Below, piece after piece: positions 1-8,424 of a DNA stretch of 28,926 nt (within the stretch, counting starts at the first letter, position 1; each line of letters begins with the position of its first letter). Source of the DNA: Sulfuricella sp. (GTDB lineage Bacteria; Pseudomonadota; Gammaproteobacteria; Burkholderiales; Sulfuricellaceae); NCBI GenBank assembly GCA_019911785.1, contig JAIOJM010000061.1:1-28926 (forward strand), read 5' to 3'. The position numbers and the translations under genes were made by a program. Below the pieces are notes generated by a model. It was not told where the DNA came from and ran no database searches. It worked only from the letters and a program-made list of their open reading frames with translations.

Positions 1-211
1 GGGCTACCGTCCGCAGTTCTACTTCCGCACCACCGACGTCACCGGCGCGATTGAACTGCCGGCCGGCACGGAAATGGTGATGCCTGGCGACAACGTCTCG
101 ATCACGGTCGCGCTGATCCAGCCGATCGCGATGGAAGAAGGTCTGCGCTTCGCGATTCGCGAAGGCGGTCGTACCGTCGGCGCCGGCGTCGTGGCTAAGG
201 TTATCGAGTAA
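1..211 (+). CDS. tuf: Elongation factor Tu, C-terminal end (partial)
   Basis: This is the last 69 codons of EF-Tu, the GTPase that carries aminoacyl-tRNA to the ribosomal A site in the cytoplasm. The reading frame enters at base 2 and ends with TAA at 209-211. The segment is domain 3, recognisable from the phrases [20 protein letters not shown] and [18 protein letters not shown], which are nearly invariant in the family. The 5' end, including the GTP-binding domain, lies outside the window. Its position directly before rpsJ is the standard str-operon arrangement (rpsL-rpsG-fusA-tuf) seen in betaproteobacteria. Identification is secure; which of the usual two tuf copies this is follows only from the context. 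Confidence 0.97.
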   Translation, partial: GYRPQFYFRTTDVTGAIELPAGTEMVMPGDNVSITVALIQPIAMEEGLRFAIREGGRTVGAGVVAKVIE

Positions 212-219
212 TTAAACAA

Positions 220-241
220 GTGGCGGACCTTGGTCCGCTAC
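220..241 (+). other. Intergenic hairpin between tuf and rpsJ
   Basis: A nine-base stem (220-228 pairing with 233-241, one G-U pair) closes a CTTG tetraloop. No T-tract follows at once, so it does not look like a simple intrinsic terminator. It could be an mRNA processing or stability element separating the tuf and rpsJ messages, or a reduced r-protein leader. The structure is seen in the sequence; the role is inference. Confidence 0.5.
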
Positions 242-260
242 ACCGCTCTTTGGATAAAAC

Positions 261-569
261 ATGCAAAGTCAAAAAATTCGTATCCGCCTGAAGGCGTTTG
301 ATTATCGTCTGATCGATCAGTCTGCGCTGGAAATCGTGGAAACCGCAAAACGTACTGGCGCCGTGGTTAAAGGCCCCGTTCCTTTGCCCACCCGTATCGA
401 GCGTTTTGACATTCTGCGTTCGCCGCACGTCAACAAGACCTCGCGTGACCAGTTGGAGATTCGTACTCACCTGCGTCTGATGGACATCATCGACCCTACC
501 GACAAAACGGTAGATGCACTGATGAAGCTGGATCTGCCGGCTGGTGTGGATGTGGAAATCAAGCTGTAA
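261..569 (+). CDS. rpsJ: 30S ribosomal protein S10
   Basis: Encodes S10 (102 aa, about the family length of 103), a protein of the 30S head that also serves as NusE in transcription antitermination. The N-terminus [19 protein letters not shown] and the segment [22 protein letters not shown] are diagnostic. It starts 49 bases after tuf. Unlike the arrangement in Escherichia coli, where rpsJ heads the S10 operon directly before rplC, a 192-base gap with a terminator-like hairpin and a promoter-like sequence follows here. In this organism rpsJ may therefore be transcribed largely with the str genes. No strong Shine-Dalgarno is visible; the start is fixed by family alignment. Confidence 0.98.
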   Translation: MQSQKIRIRLKAFDYRLIDQSALEIVETAKRTGAVVKGPVPLPTRIERFDILRSPHVNKTSRDQLEIRTHLRLMDIIDPTDKTVDALMKLDLPAGVDVEIKL

Positions 570-599
570 CTTGGTAAAGAAGTAGTAGAGCAGGCAAAA

Positions 600-628
600 T
601 TGATGCGGTTGGAAAAACGGTGTATACT
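600..628 (+). promoter_or_regulatory. Candidate sigma-70 promoter for the rplC transcription unit
   Basis: TTGATG (600-605) and TATACT (623-628) are separated by exactly 17 bases, each hexamer matching the consensus at four or five of six positions. Transcription would begin near 635, giving a leader of about 125 nt before rplC. The -10 hexamer lies in the loop of the terminator-like hairpin at 613-641. This would make rplC the first gene of its own transcript. It is predicted from sequence only. Confidence 0.6.
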
Positions 629-641
629 CCACCGTTTTTTT
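613..641 (+). terminator. Rho-independent terminator-like hairpin after rpsJ
   Basis: A ten-base perfect stem (613-622 with 630-639) encloses a seven-base loop and runs into seven T residues (635-641). The A-tract on the 5' arm makes it potentially bidirectional. It should stop or attenuate transcripts arriving from tuf-rpsJ. The loop contains the -10 element of the candidate rplC promoter, so the same DNA appears to end one transcript and start the next. Confidence 0.65.
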
Positions 642-761
642 CAAGCGTGCATTTTGCACCAAATGGTAATCCGACTTTCAATGCGCCAAAGCGCATGAGA
701 GATCGCCTACTGTTAAAACCGCCGGTCAATCGTAACCGGCCTTGTAAGAAGGATAATTGTG
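642..761 (+). promoter_or_regulatory. Structured 5' leader of rplC, candidate r-protein autoregulatory leader
   Basis: This non-coding stretch holds three compact hairpins: 647-651 with 655-659, 681-686 with 691-696 (six-base stem, CAAA loop), and 721-726 with 735-740 (six-base stem GCCGGT/ACCGGC). The ribosome-binding site AAGGA (749-753) follows. In E. coli the S10 operon leader binds L4, but that leader lies before rpsJ. Here the only comparably long structured leader is one gene further down, directly before rplC and rplD (L4). Autoregulation by L4 is inference. Confidence 0.45.
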
Positions 762-1406
762 ATGAGCTTAGGACTTGTCGGTCGCAAGATTGGCATGACC
801 CGCGTGTTTACCGAGGACGGAACTTCCGTGCCGGTGACCGTTGTGGACGTGTCCAACAATCGCGTGACCCAGATTAAAACTCCCGCAACAGATGGTTATA
901 CCGCTGTTCAAGTTGCATTCGGTACACGCCGCAAGAGCCGTGTCACTCAACCTCTGGCTGGTCATTATGCCAAAGCAGGTGTAGAGGCTGGTCGTGTACT
1001 CAAAGAATTCACAGTGACTGGCGAAGATGCTGCCCAGATGAGTCTGGGCGGCGCTGTTAGTATTGACCTGTTCCAGGTCGGTCAAATGGTGGATGTAACC
1101 GGCACCACACAAGGTAAAGGTTTCACTGGCGCGATCAAGCGTCACCACTTCAGCTCGAATCGTGCCACTCACGGTAACTCGCGTTCCCATAACAGCGCAG
1201 GCTCGATTGGTCAGAACCAGGATCCCGGCCGTGTGTTCCCCGGCAAGCGGATGGCCGGCCACTATGGCGCTGTGAAGCGTACTACGCAAAACCTTGAAAT
1301 CGTCCGTATCGATACCGAGCGCCAACTGCTCCTGATCAAGGGTGCGGTTCCCGGCTCCAAGGGCGGCGATCTGATTGTGCGCCCGAGCGTAAAGGCAGGT
1401 GCATAA
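762..1406 (+). CDS. rplC: 50S ribosomal protein L3
   Basis: Encodes L3 (214 aa), an early-assembling 23S rRNA-binding protein reaching toward the peptidyl transferase centre. The N-terminus [14 protein letters not shown] and the loop segment [20 protein letters not shown] are family hallmarks; the glutamine of the GQNQ stretch is the residue methylated by PrmB in E. coli. A GTG lies immediately upstream at 759, but the ATG at 762 is eight bases from AAGGA (749-753) and fits the family N-terminus, so it is preferred. The TAA stop shares one base with the rplD ATG, which implies translational coupling to L4. Confidence 0.98.
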   Translation: MSLGLVGRKIGMTRVFTEDGTSVPVTVVDVSNNRVTQIKTPATDGYTAVQVAFGTRRKSRVTQPLAGHYAKAGVEAGRVLKEFTVTGEDAAQMSLGGAVSIDLFQVGQMVDVTGTTQGKGFTGAIKRHHFSSNRATHGNSRSHNSAGSIGQNQDPGRVFPGKRMAGHYGAVKRTTQNLEIVRIDTERQLLLIKGAVPGSKGGDLIVRPSVKAGA

Positions 1407-2026
1407 TGGAATTGAAACTAATCAATGATCAAGGACAGTCGACCGCCAGCATCACTGCTTCGGATGATTTGTTCGGCCGCGAATTCAATGAAGCGCTGGT
1501 TCACCAGGTTGTAACCGCCTACATGGCCAACGCCCGTAGCGGTAACCGCGCCCAAAAAGACCGTAGTGAAGTCTCGCATAGTACCAAAAAGCCATGGCGT
1601 CAAAAGGGTACCGGCCGTGCCCGTGCGGGTATGGCCTCCAGTCCCTTGTGGCGTGGCGGCGGTCAGATTTTCCCGAACAGGCCGGATGAAAACTTCAGCC
1701 AGAAGGTCAACAAAAAGATGTTCCGTGCCGGCATCAGCTCTATTCTTTCCGAGCTGGCGCGTCTGGGTAGGCTCTCGGTGGTGGAGAGCTTCTCCGTCGA
1801 TACGCCGAAAACCAAGGCATTGGCTCAAAAGATCAAGAGTATGGGGATGGACAGGGTGCTGATCATTACCGACGACTTGGATGAGAATCTCTACCTTTCG
1901 GCCCGGAATTTGCCCCATGTGCTGGTGCTGGAAGCGCATCGCGCTGATCCGGTGAGCATGGTGCACTACCCGAATGTGCTGATGACCCGCAGTGCGGTGA
2001 AGAAATTTGAGGAGATGTACGCATGA
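1406..2026 (+). CDS. rplD: 50S ribosomal protein L4
   Basis: Encodes L4 (206 aa; E. coli L4 has 201). It binds domain I of 23S rRNA and its long loop lines the exit tunnel. The loop is recognisable from [21 protein letters not shown] and [17 protein letters not shown] (about residues 47-83). In E. coli L4 also represses its own operon by binding the leader RNA and causing NusA-dependent attenuation; a possible target here is the hairpin-rich leader upstream of rplC. The gene overlaps the rplC stop by one base and its own stop overlaps rplW in an ATGA arrangement, so the three are probably co-translated. Confidence 0.98.
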   Translation: MELKLINDQGQSTASITASDDLFGREFNEALVHQVVTAYMANARSGNRAQKDRSEVSHSTKKPWRQKGTGRARAGMASSPLWRGGGQIFPNRPDENFSQKVNKKMFRAGISSILSELARLGRLSVVESFSVDTPKTKALAQKIKSMGMDRVLIITDDLDENLYLSARNLPHVLVLEAHRADPVSMVHYPNVLMTRSAVKKFEEMYA

Positions 2027-2334
2027 ACGCGCCCACATTTAATCAGGAACGCCTGATGCAGGTCATTCTGGCTCCCCAGATCTCCGAGAAGAGCACCATG
2101 ATTGCGGACAAGCATGAGCAAGTGGCTTTCCGTGTGGTGACTAACGCCACCAAGCCGGAAATCAAGGCCGCAGTGGAGTTGCTGTTCAAGGTGGAAGTGG
2201 ACAGTGTCCAGGTGGTGAACGTCAAGGGCAAGGTTAAGCGTTTTGGTAAAATTTCAGGCCGTCGCAAGGACTGGAAGAAGGCATACGTCGCCCTGAAGCC
2301 TGGCCAAGAAATCAATTTCGCAGCGGGCGAGTAG
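2023..2334 (+). CDS. rplW: 50S ribosomal protein L23
   Basis: Encodes L23 (103 aa; family about 100), which sits at the tunnel exit and docks trigger factor and the signal recognition particle. Typical features are the [13 protein letters not shown] segment near the N-terminus and the basic [20 protein letters not shown] stretch. The start overlaps the rplD stop (ATGA at 2023-2026), with a GGAG-type ribosome-binding site inside the end of rplD. The N-terminus is about ten residues longer than in E. coli, and the next in-frame methionine (residue 12) gives a shorter alternative. Identity is certain; the start is probable. Confidence 0.97.
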   Translation: MNAPTFNQERLMQVILAPQISEKSTMIADKHEQVAFRVVTNATKPEIKAAVELLFKVEVDSVQVVNVKGKVKRFGKISGRRKDWKKAYVALKPGQEINFAAGE

Positions 2335-2344
2335 GAGAGCAACG

Positions 2345-3178
2345 ATGGCAATTATCAAAGTTAAACCGACATCTGCGGGCCGGCGCGCTGTAGTTAAAAT
2401 CGTCACGCCGGAACTGCACAAGGGCAAGCCTCACGCGCCGCTGCTGGAAAGCCAGTCGCGCAATGCCGGCCGTAACCATCATGGCCGCATTACCGTTCGG
2501 CATCAGGGTGGCGGACACAAGCAGCACTACCGTGTGGTTGATTTCAAGCGCGACAAGGATGGCATTCCGGCTAAAGTCGAACGTCTGGAATATGATCCGA
2601 ACCGCACCGCGCATCTGGCCCTGCTGTGCTACGCCGACGGCGAGCGCCGTTATATTATTGCGGCCAAAGGTGTGAGCGTGGGCACTCAGGTGGTGAGCGG
2701 ATCGGATTCTCCGATCAAGCCGGGCAACACGCTGCCCCTGCGCAACATTCCGGTGGGTACCATCATTCACTGTATCGAAATGCAACCCGGCAAGGGTGCC
2801 CAGATGGCCCGCTCCGCAGGCGCTTCAGTGCAGCTGATGGCCCGTGAAGGAGCTTACGCGCAGGTTCGTTTGCGCTCCGGCGAGGTGCGCAAGGTGCATG
2901 TGGATTGCAGGGCGACCATTGGTGAAGTCGGTAATTCCGAGCATAACCTGCGTTCCATCGGCAAGGCCGGTGCGATGCGCTGGCGCGGTGTTCGCCCGAC
3001 AGTCCGCGGCGTTGCGATGAACCCTGTTGACCACCCGCACGGTGGCGGCGAAGGCAAGACTGCCGCAGGTCGTCATCCGGTCAGCCCATGGGGCACGCCG
3101 ACCAAGGGCTACCGTACGCGGAGCAACAAGCGTACGACCGGCATGATTGTGAATCGCCGTCCGTCGAATAAGAGGTAA
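2345..3178 (+). CDS. rplB: 50S ribosomal protein L2
   Basis: Encodes L2 (277 aa; E. coli 273), the highly conserved 23S rRNA protein needed for subunit association and peptidyl transferase activity. The N-terminal KPTSAGRR motif, the [19 protein letters not shown] segment and the C-terminal [13 protein letters not shown] segment, which carries the essential histidine, are all present. A GGAG ribosome-binding site lies just ahead of the ATG, ten bases downstream of rplW. Nothing unusual was seen. Confidence 0.99.
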   Translation: MAIIKVKPTSAGRRAVVKIVTPELHKGKPHAPLLESQSRNAGRNHHGRITVRHQGGGHKQHYRVVDFKRDKDGIPAKVERLEYDPNRTAHLALLCYADGERRYIIAAKGVSVGTQVVSGSDSPIKPGNTLPLRNIPVGTIIHCIEMQPGKGAQMARSAGASVQLMAREGAYAQVRLRSGEVRKVHVDCRATIGEVGNSEHNLRSIGKAGAMRWRGVRPTVRGVAMNPVDHPHGGGEGKTAAGRHPVSPWGTPTKGYRTRSNKRTTGMIVNRRPSNKR

Positions 3179-3183
3179 CAGAT

Positions 3184-3459
3184 ATGGCACGTTCTATTAA
3201 AAAAGGTCCATTTGTTGATGCGCACCTGATCACCAAGGTGGATGCAGCACGCGCAACCCATGACAAGCGCCCGATCAAGACCTGGTCGCGCCGCTCCACG
3301 GTGATGCCGGATTTCGTGGGTTTGACGATCGCTGTGCACAACGGCAAGCTGCATATCCCCGTGTACATTTCGGAGAACATGGTCGGCCACAAGCTGGGTG
3401 AATTTTCGCTGACACGTACCTTCAAAGGGCATGCGGCGGATAAGAAAGCCAAGAGATAA
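3184..3459 (+). CDS. rpsS: 30S ribosomal protein S19
   Basis: Encodes S19 (91 aa, the usual length), which pairs with S13 in the 30S head near the A-site finger of 23S rRNA. The opening [15 protein letters not shown] and the central segment [22 protein letters not shown] are diagnostic. It starts five bases after the rplB stop, inside the continuous rplC-rpsQ unit. Confidence 0.98.
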   Translation: MARSIKKGPFVDAHLITKVDAARATHDKRPIKTWSRRSTVMPDFVGLTIAVHNGKLHIPVYISENMVGHKLGEFSLTRTFKGHAADKKAKR

Positions 3460-3470
3460 GAGAGGCTATG

Positions 3471-3800
3471 ATGAGAGTTAGTGCTGTATTACGCGGTACC
3501 AGGCTGTCGGCGCAAAAAGGCCGACTGGTTGCCGATCAGATTCGCGGACTGCCGGTTGACCGCGCGTTGAACATCCTGACCTTCAGTCCGAAGAAGGGTG
3601 CGGTGATTATCAAGAAGGTGCTGGAGTCTGCGATAGCCAATGCCGAGCATAATGAGGGTGCTGACATTGACGAGCTCAAGGTTGCGACCATTCTGGTTGA
3701 CGAGGGTTCGACGATGAAGCGTTTCCGGGCACGTGCGAAAGGTCGAGGCGCGAGGATACTCAAGCCTACCTGCCACATCACAGTCACTGTCGGAAACTAA
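3471..3800 (+). CDS. rplV: 50S ribosomal protein L22
   Basis: Encodes L22 (109 aa; E. coli 110). Its long beta-hairpin lines the exit tunnel with L4 and is the site of macrolide-resistance changes in other bacteria. The stretch [16 protein letters not shown] and the hairpin tip [20 protein letters not shown] show the family. Two ATG codons are in tandem (3468 and 3471). The ribosome-binding site AGAGG (3461-3465) lies only two bases before the first and five before the second, so 3471 is preferred. Confidence 0.97.
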   Translation: MRVSAVLRGTRLSAQKGRLVADQIRGLPVDRALNILTFSPKKGAVIIKKVLESAIANAEHNEGADIDELKVATILVDEGSTMKRFRARAKGRGARILKPTCHITVTVGN

Positions 3801-3811
3801 GAGGAAAGAAC

Positions 3812-4522
3812 ATGGGACAGAAGATTAATCCAATCGGTTTTCGGCTGAGTGTGCTCAAGAACTGGACATCGAAGTGGTATGCCAACAGCAAGAATTTTGC
3901 GGGCATGCTGGCTGATGACATCAAGGTGCGCGACTTCCTGAAGAAGAAGCTGGCGCATGCCTCGGTGGGCAAGATCATTATTGAACGGCCAGCTCGTAAC
4001 GCCAGAATCTCGATCTTCAGTGCCCGTCCGGGTGTGGTGATCGGCAAGAAGGGCGAGGATATCGAAGCATTGAAATCCCAGCTGCAGAAGTTGATGGGCG
4101 TGCCGGTGCACCTGAATATCGAGGAAATCCGCAAGCCCGAGATCGATTCGCAATTGATCGCCGAAAATATTGCGCAGCAGCTTGAGAAGCGCATCATGTT
4201 CCGCCGTGCAATGAAGCGTGCGATGCAGAATGCCATGCGTCTGGGTGCTCAAGGTATCAAAATCGAAAGCGCCGGCCGCCTCAATGGTGCCGAGATCGCA
4301 CGTACCGAATGGTATCGCGAAGGCCGTGTGCCGCTGCACACCCTGCGCGCCGATATCGACTACGGCACTGCCGAAGCGAAAACGACATACGGTATTATCG
4401 GAATCAAAGTCTGGGTCTACAAAGGCGAGACACCGGCCAAGGGCGAGACTCCTGTAGTTGCAGCGGTCGAGCCGGAACGCAAACCAAGAAAGTCGGGAGC
4501 TAAACATGCTACAGCCAGCTAG
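3812..4522 (+). CDS. rpsC: 30S ribosomal protein S3
   Basis: Encodes S3 (236 aa; E. coli 233), which forms part of the mRNA entry channel and contributes to ribosomal helicase activity. The start [14 protein letters not shown] is canonical. A type II KH domain is visible with its GxxG loop in [10 protein letters not shown] (about residues 72-81). The C-terminal domain contains [23 protein letters not shown] in two adjoining pieces. An AGAGGAA ribosome-binding site precedes the ATG. The basic, low-complexity tail ([13 protein letters not shown]) overlaps the start of rplP by 17 bases. Confidence 0.98.
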   Translation: MGQKINPIGFRLSVLKNWTSKWYANSKNFAGMLADDIKVRDFLKKKLAHASVGKIIIERPARNARISIFSARPGVVIGKKGEDIEALKSQLQKLMGVPVHLNIEEIRKPEIDSQLIAENIAQQLEKRIMFRRAMKRAMQNAMRLGAQGIKIESAGRLNGAEIARTEWYREGRVPLHTLRADIDYGTAEAKTTYGIIGIKVWVYKGETPAKGETPVVAAVEPERKPRKSGAKHATAS

Positions 4523-4922
4523 AAGGAAATTCCGCAAGGAGCATAAAGGCCGCAATACCGGCATTGCGACTCGCGGTAACAAGGTCAGCTTCGGCGAGTT
4601 CGGCCTGAAGGCAATTGGTCGCGGTCGTCTGACGGCACGCCAGATCGAGGCGGCTCGTCGTGCCATGACCCGTCATATCAAACGCGGTGGCCGGATCTGG
4701 ATCAGGATATTCCCTGACAAACCGATTTCCCAAAAACCTGCTGAAGTGCGGATGGGTAACGGTAAGGGCAACCCGGAGTACTACGTGGCCGAGATTCAGC
4801 CAGGCAAAGTGCTCTATGAAATGGATGGTGTGGAAGAAACACTGGCGCGCGAGGCGTTTCGCCTGGCTGCTGCCAAGTTGCCGATCCAGACCACTTTCGT
4901 AACCAGACAGTTAGGTGGTTAA
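4506..4922 (+). CDS. rplP: 50S ribosomal protein L16
   Basis: Encodes L16 (138 aa; E. coli 136), which binds 23S rRNA near the A site and completes assembly of the peptidyl transferase region. The canonical start [17 protein letters not shown] places the ATG at 4506, inside the end of rpsC; a longer frame opening at 4458 would add residues with no family counterpart. The sequence [23 protein letters not shown] is typical, shown here in one family-wide block. A GGGAG site (4495-4499) precedes the start. The 17-base overlap with rpsC implies coupled translation. Confidence 0.98.
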   Translation: MLQPARRKFRKEHKGRNTGIATRGNKVSFGEFGLKAIGRGRLTARQIEAARRAMTRHIKRGGRIWIRIFPDKPISQKPAEVRMGNGKGNPEYYVAEIQPGKVLYEMDGVEETLAREAFRLAAAKLPIQTTFVTRQLGG

Positions 4923-4924
4923 TC

Positions 4925-5119
4925 ATGAAAGCCAGCGAATTAAGAGCCAAGTCAACTGAAGAGTTGAGCAAGGAGATGGTGGAACTGCTGCGCGCCCAGT
5001 TTGGCTTGCGCATGCAGATTTCCACACAGCAGAGTACCAAAGTGGATCAGCTGGGCAAGGTACGCAAGGATATTGCGCGCGTACGCACGTTGATCAGTGA
5101 AAAGGCGAGACAAGCATGA
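4925..5119 (+). CDS. rpmC: 50S ribosomal protein L29
   Basis: Encodes L29 (64 aa; E. coli 63), a two-helix protein beside L23 at the tunnel exit. The pattern [14 protein letters not shown] and then [16 protein letters not shown] near the C-terminus is diagnostic. It starts two bases after the rplP stop and ends in an ATGA overlap with rpsQ. Confidence 0.97.
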   Translation: MKASELRAKSTEELSKEMVELLRAQFGLRMQISTQQSTKVDQLGKVRKDIARVRTLISEKARQA

Positions 5120-5379
5120 GCGAAGATAAAGTTACACGCACGCTGACCGGGCGTGTGGTCAGCGACAAGATGGACAAGACCGTGACCGTGCAGGTTGAGC
5201 GCAAGGTCAAGCACCCCTTGTACGGCAAGGTGATCAGCCGTTCCAAGAAGTACCACGCCCATGACGAGAACAATGAGTACCATGAGGGTGATCTGGTGAC
5301 CATCGAGGAATGCCGCCCAATTGCAAAAACCAAGGCATTTCGAGTGGCTGCCCTGATTGAAAAGAGCCGCTTGGTATAA
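5116..5379 (+). CDS. rpsQ: 30S ribosomal protein S17
   Basis: Encodes S17 (87 aa; E. coli 84), a primary 16S rRNA-binding protein with an OB fold. Recognisable segments are [39 protein letters not shown] and [15 protein letters not shown]. It overlaps rpmC by four bases (ATGA). It is the last gene of the S10-type unit: a 141-base non-coding interval with hairpins and a promoter-like sequence separates it from rplN. Confidence 0.98.
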   Translation: MSEDKVTRTLTGRVVSDKMDKTVTVQVERKVKHPLYGKVISRSKKYHAHDENNEYHEGDLVTIEECRPIAKTKAFRVAALIEKSRLV

Positions 5380-5384
5380 AGTGC

Positions 5385-5413
5385 TTGCGTTTCCCTCCGG
5401 GAGGCGCTAACAT
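5385..5413 (+). promoter_or_regulatory. Candidate promoter of the spc-type operon (rplN onward)
   Basis: TTGCGT (5385-5390) and TAACAT (5408-5413) are 17 bases apart, a moderate sigma-70 match. The spacer is the 3' part of a strong hairpin: 5387-5395 pairs with 5399-5407 over nine bases with two G-U pairs and a TCC loop. The position, just past the rpsQ stop, matches that of the spc promoter in E. coli. The hexamers are imperfect, so confidence is moderate. Confidence 0.45.
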
Positions 5414-5520
5414 CTCGCTCTTTTTGGGCGAGCGGTCCGAATAATCGGGCCGAAGCCAAAACTGACCGTCGAATATCGCTGCTTAGGCAGCTGCCGGGCG
5501 GATTAAGTTGGAGAAATAAA
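5414..5520 (+). promoter_or_regulatory. Hairpin-rich leader upstream of rplN
   Basis: Three further hairpins follow the promoter-like element: 5414-5420 with 5426-5432 (TTTTT loop), 5433-5439 with 5446-5452 (one G-U pair), and 5478-5482 with 5487-5491 (TTAG loop). A weak ribosome-binding site (GGAGAAAT) precedes rplN. No open reading frame with r-protein character was seen. The density of stems suggests a structured leader or attenuator; no specific binding protein can be named from the sequence. Confidence 0.4.
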
Positions 5521-5889
5521 ATGATACAAATGCAATCTGTGCTGGATGTCGCAGACAACACTGGTGCACGCCGCGTGATGTGCATCAAGGTTTTGGGCGG
5601 CTCCAAGCGTCGTTACGCCGCCATCGGCGATGTCATCAAGGTCAGCATCAAGGATGCCGCTCCACGCGGCCGCGTCAAGAAGGGTGATGTCTACAACGCA
5701 GTTGTAGTGCGCACTGCCAAGGGCGTTCGTCGTCCTGATGGATCCCTTATCAAATTCGACGGCAATGCCGCCGTTCTGCTGAATAACAAATTGGAACCCA
5801 TCGGCACCCGTATCTTCGGACCGGTGACTCGCGAACTTCGTACCGAGCGCTTCATGAAGATCGTGTCGCTGGCTCCAGAAGTTCTGTAA
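5521..5889 (+). CDS. rplN: 50S ribosomal protein L14
   Basis: Encodes L14 (122 aa, close to the family length of 122-123), which forms intersubunit bridges and is the docking surface of the silencing factor RsfS. The opening [21 protein letters not shown], the internal [19 protein letters not shown] and the C-terminal [24 protein letters not shown] are canonical, each given as a short piece of a longer match. It is the first gene of the second r-protein unit, preceded by a structured leader. Confidence 0.98.
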   Translation: MIQMQSVLDVADNTGARRVMCIKVLGGSKRRYAAIGDVIKVSIKDAAPRGRVKKGDVYNAVVVRTAKGVRRPDGSLIKFDGNAAVLLNNKLEPIGTRIFGPVTRELRTERFMKIVSLAPEVL

Positions 5890-5900
5890 GGAGAATCGAG

Positions 5901-6218
5901 ATGCGCAAAATTCGCAAAGGCGACGATGTCGTTGTGATCACCGGCAAAGACAAGGGCAGGCGTGGCCTGGTCCTGCGCATGCTGGACGATGGTCACCTTG
6001 TCGTTGAGGGTGTCAACAAGGTCAAGAAGCACATGAAGCCGAACCCAGTCAAGGGCGTGGCCGGTGGCATCGTCGAAAAGGAGATGCCGCTGGATATCTC
6101 CAATATCGCGCTGTTTAACCCTGCAACGCAAAAAGCTGACCGGGTTGGCATCAAAGTGCTGGAGGATGGACGTAAGGTCCGCTATTTCAAATCCAACGGC
6201 GAAGTGCTGGACGCGTAA
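5901..6218 (+). CDS. rplX: 50S ribosomal protein L24
   Basis: Encodes L24 (105 aa; E. coli 104), an assembly-initiator protein with a KOW motif. The motif is seen as [20 protein letters not shown] at about residues 6-25. The segment [13 protein letters not shown] is also typical. A GGAGA ribosome-binding site precedes the ATG, 11 bases after rplN. Confidence 0.98.
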   Translation: MRKIRKGDDVVVITGKDKGRRGLVLRMLDDGHLVVEGVNKVKKHMKPNPVKGVAGGIVEKEMPLDISNIALFNPATQKADRVGIKVLEDGRKVRYFKSNGEVLDA

Positions 6219-6227
6219 GGAATGAAC

Positions 6228-6767
6228 ATGGCTCGTTTACAACAGTACTATAAAGATACCGTGGTCAAGCAGATGATGGATCAGTTTGGCTACAAGTCGG
6301 TGATGGAAGTGCCGCAAATCAAGAAGATCACGCTCAATATGGGTGTGGGCGAAGCGGTAGCGGACAAGAAGGTGATGGAGCACGCCGTCGGCGACATGAA
6401 GAAAATCGCTGGTCAGAAGCCGGTGGTGACGATGTCCCGCAAGTCGATCGCGGGCTTCAAGATTCGTGACAATTACCCGGTTGGCTGCATGGTGACTTTG
6501 CGTCGCACTCACATGTATGAGTTCCTGGATCGCCTGGTTTCAGTTGCGATTCCGCGTATTCGTGACTTCCGCGGTATTTCCGGCAAGGCATTTGATGGCC
6601 GTGGCAATTACAACATGGGTATCAAAGAGCAGATCATTTTCCCGGAAATTGATTACGACAAAATTGACGCGTTGCGTGGCATGAATATCTCGATCACGAC
6701 GACCGCCAAGACCGACGAAGAGGCGCGTGCGCTTCTCGCCGCGTTCAAATTCCCCTTCAAGAACTGA
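6228..6767 (+). CDS. rplE: 50S ribosomal protein L5
   Basis: Encodes L5 (179 aa, the same length as in E. coli), which binds 5S rRNA and contacts S13 across the subunit interface. The start [10 protein letters not shown] and the segments [16 protein letters not shown] and [18 protein letters not shown] identify it. An in-frame ATG at 6222 lies directly against the AAGGA site (6217-6221) with no spacing; the ATG at 6228 has six bases of spacing and gives the exact family N-terminus, so it is chosen. In E. coli the rplX-rplE junction is the S8 repressor target; here only nine bases separate the genes and no such structure is obvious. Confidence 0.98.
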   Translation: MARLQQYYKDTVVKQMMDQFGYKSVMEVPQIKKITLNMGVGEAVADKKVMEHAVGDMKKIAGQKPVVTMSRKSIAGFKIRDNYPVGCMVTLRRTHMYEFLDRLVSVAIPRIRDFRGISGKAFDGRGNYNMGIKEQIIFPEIDYDKIDALRGMNISITTTAKTDEEARALLAAFKFPFKN

Positions 6768-6774
6768 GGTTGGC

Positions 6775-7080
6775 ATGGCTAAGTTAGCTTTGATTAATCG
6801 TGATAAGAAGCGCCGCGAAACAGTGAAGAAATACGCCGCGAAACGTGCGGAACTGACGGCTGCAATGAACAATGTAAAGCTCAGCGATGAAGATCGCTAT
6901 GCGGCCCGCCTCAAGTTGCAGCAGTTGCCACGCGACTCCAGTCCGGTTCGCTTGCGTAACCGTTGCGCTCTGACTGGACGTCCGCGTGGTGTGTTCAGAA
7001 AGTTCGGCATGGCGCGTACCAAAGTGCGTGAGTATGCAATGCGCGGTGAAATTCCCGGCGTAGTTAAAGCCAGTTGGTAG
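6775..7080 (+). CDS. rpsN: 30S ribosomal protein S14 (zinc-independent form)
   Basis: Encodes S14 (101 aa, as in E. coli), a 30S head protein. [20 protein letters not shown] and [19 protein letters not shown] are diagnostic. Only one cysteine is present, so this is the long C-minus type without the zinc ribbon found in short S14 proteins. The start at 6775 is chosen because the 16 codons upstream in the same frame overlap the end of rplE and have no family match. Confidence 0.98.
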   Translation: MAKLALINRDKKRRETVKKYAAKRAELTAAMNNVKLSDEDRYAARLKLQQLPRDSSPVRLRNRCALTGRPRGVFRKFGMARTKVREYAMRGEIPGVVKASW

Positions 7081-7092
7081 CGGGAGAATAGT

Positions 7093-7488
7093 ATGAGTAT
7101 GAGTGATCCGATCGCCGATATGCTGACGCGTATCCGGAATGGTCAAAGTGCCACAAAAGTGAGCGTCAGCATGCCTTCCTCCAAGCTCAAGATGGCAATT
7201 GCCAAAGTGCTGAAGGATGAGGGTTATATTGATGATTTCGCAGTTCGCGACGAGTCCGGCAAGCCTTCGCTGGAAGTGCGCCTGAAATACTACGCAGGCC
7301 GTCCGGTGATCGAGAAAATCGATCGTGTAAGCCGTCCTGGACTGCGTATTTATAAAGGCAATGGCGAAATTCCTAAAGTCATGAACGGTCTGGGTGTGGC
7401 GATTGTTTCCACTTCCAAGGGCGTGATGACTGACCGCAGTGCGCGTGCAGCCGGTATCGGCGGCGAAGTGCTGTGCGTAGTGGCCTAG
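7093..7488 (+). CDS. rpsH: 30S ribosomal protein S8
   Basis: Encodes S8 (131 aa; E. coli 130), a primary binder of the central domain of 16S rRNA and, in E. coli, repressor of the spc operon. The start [17 protein letters not shown] matches the family, and the C-terminus [20 protein letters not shown] carries the conserved RNA-binding serine and threonine residues. The site GGGAG (7082-7086) lies six bases before the first ATG (7093), which supports it over the ATG at 7099. Confidence 0.98.
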   Translation: MSMSDPIADMLTRIRNGQSATKVSVSMPSSKLKMAIAKVLKDEGYIDDFAVRDESGKPSLEVRLKYYAGRPVIEKIDRVSRPGLRIYKGNGEIPKVMNGLGVAIVSTSKGVMTDRSARAAGIGGEVLCVVA

Positions 7489-7513
7489 TGGAATAGTCTG
7501 AGCGAGGTAAACG

Positions 7514-8047
7514 ATGTCCAGAATAGCTAAAAATCCGGTGATCGTGCCGGCCGGCGTGGAAGTGACACTAAGCGCCGATGAAATCACAGTCAAGGGGCCG
7601 CTCGGCACACTGAAGCAGCGCCAGAACGGCGACGTGTCGGTGGTAAAAGAGGGCGACCAGTTGCAGTGCAAGGCCGCTAACGATTCGATGCAGTCCAATG
7701 CGATGTCCGGCACCATGCGTGCGCTGCTTGCAAATATGGTTGTTGGCGTGTCGAAAGGTTTCGAACGCAAGCTGACCCTGGTTGGCGTGGGTTACCGCGC
7801 GAATGCCAAGGGCGATGTGCTGGGTCTTTCGTTGGGGTTCTCCCATCCGGTCGACCACAAAATGCCTGAAGGCGTCGTAGTTACTACGCCGACTCAGACT
7901 GAAATCGTTTTGAAGGGCGCTGACAAGCAGCGCGTTGGTCAGGTTGCCGCTGAAATTCGTGCGTATCGCAGTCCGGAGCCTTACAAGGGCAAGGGTGTGC
8001 GTTACTCCGATGAGGTGGTGATCCTGAAAGAGACCAAGAAGAAATAG
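7514..8047 (+). CDS. rplF: 50S ribosomal protein L6
   Basis: Encodes L6 (177 aa, as in E. coli), which lies near the sarcin-ricin loop and the factor-binding site. It has the usual two similar domains; the start [17 protein letters not shown] and the C-terminal [14 protein letters not shown] are diagnostic. It begins 25 bases after rpsH behind a GAGG-type ribosome-binding site. Confidence 0.98.
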   Translation: MSRIAKNPVIVPAGVEVTLSADEITVKGPLGTLKQRQNGDVSVVKEGDQLQCKAANDSMQSNAMSGTMRALLANMVVGVSKGFERKLTLVGVGYRANAKGDVLGLSLGFSHPVDHKMPEGVVVTTPTQTEIVLKGADKQRVGQVAAEIRAYRSPEPYKGKGVRYSDEVVILKETKKK

Positions 8048-8058
8048 GGGCAATAGTC

Positions 8059-8412
8059 ATGGATAAGAAACAGTCACGCCTGCGTCGGTCACGCAAAACC
8101 CGTGCCAAAATCGCAGAACTGAAGGTGGTGCGTTTGCTGGTACATAGAACCAATTGCCATATTTATGCCCAGATCATTGATGCGAGCGGCGGCAAGGTTT
8201 TGGCCAGTGCATCTACCGTCGAGCCAGAAGTGCGCAAGGATCTGCCGAAAGGTGGTAACAAGGATGCGGCCGCTCTGGTTGGCAAGCGAATCGCTGAAAA
8301 AGCAAAAGTCGCTGGCGTAGAAACCGTAGCGTTTGACCGCTCAGGCTTCCACTACCATGGCCGTGTTAAAGCGCTGGCAGAAGCTGCGCGCGAAAACGGT
8401 CTGAAATTCTAA
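8059..8412 (+). CDS. rplR: 50S ribosomal protein L18
   Basis: Encodes L18 (117 aa, as in E. coli), which with L5 and L25 binds 5S rRNA in the central protuberance. The basic N-terminus ([15 protein letters not shown]) and the C-terminal [20 protein letters not shown] are typical. It sits in the normal position between rplF and rpsE, 11 bases after rplF. Confidence 0.98.
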   Translation: MDKKQSRLRRSRKTRAKIAELKVVRLLVHRTNCHIYAQIIDASGGKVLASASTVEPEVRKDLPKGGNKDAAALVGKRIAEKAKVAGVETVAFDRSGFHYHGRVKALAEAARENGLKF

Positions 8413-8424
8413 GCGGGGTTGATG

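Noticed and set aside
759..761. GTG as the rplC start
   Set aside because: The following ATG has better spacing to AAGGA and matches the family N-terminus.
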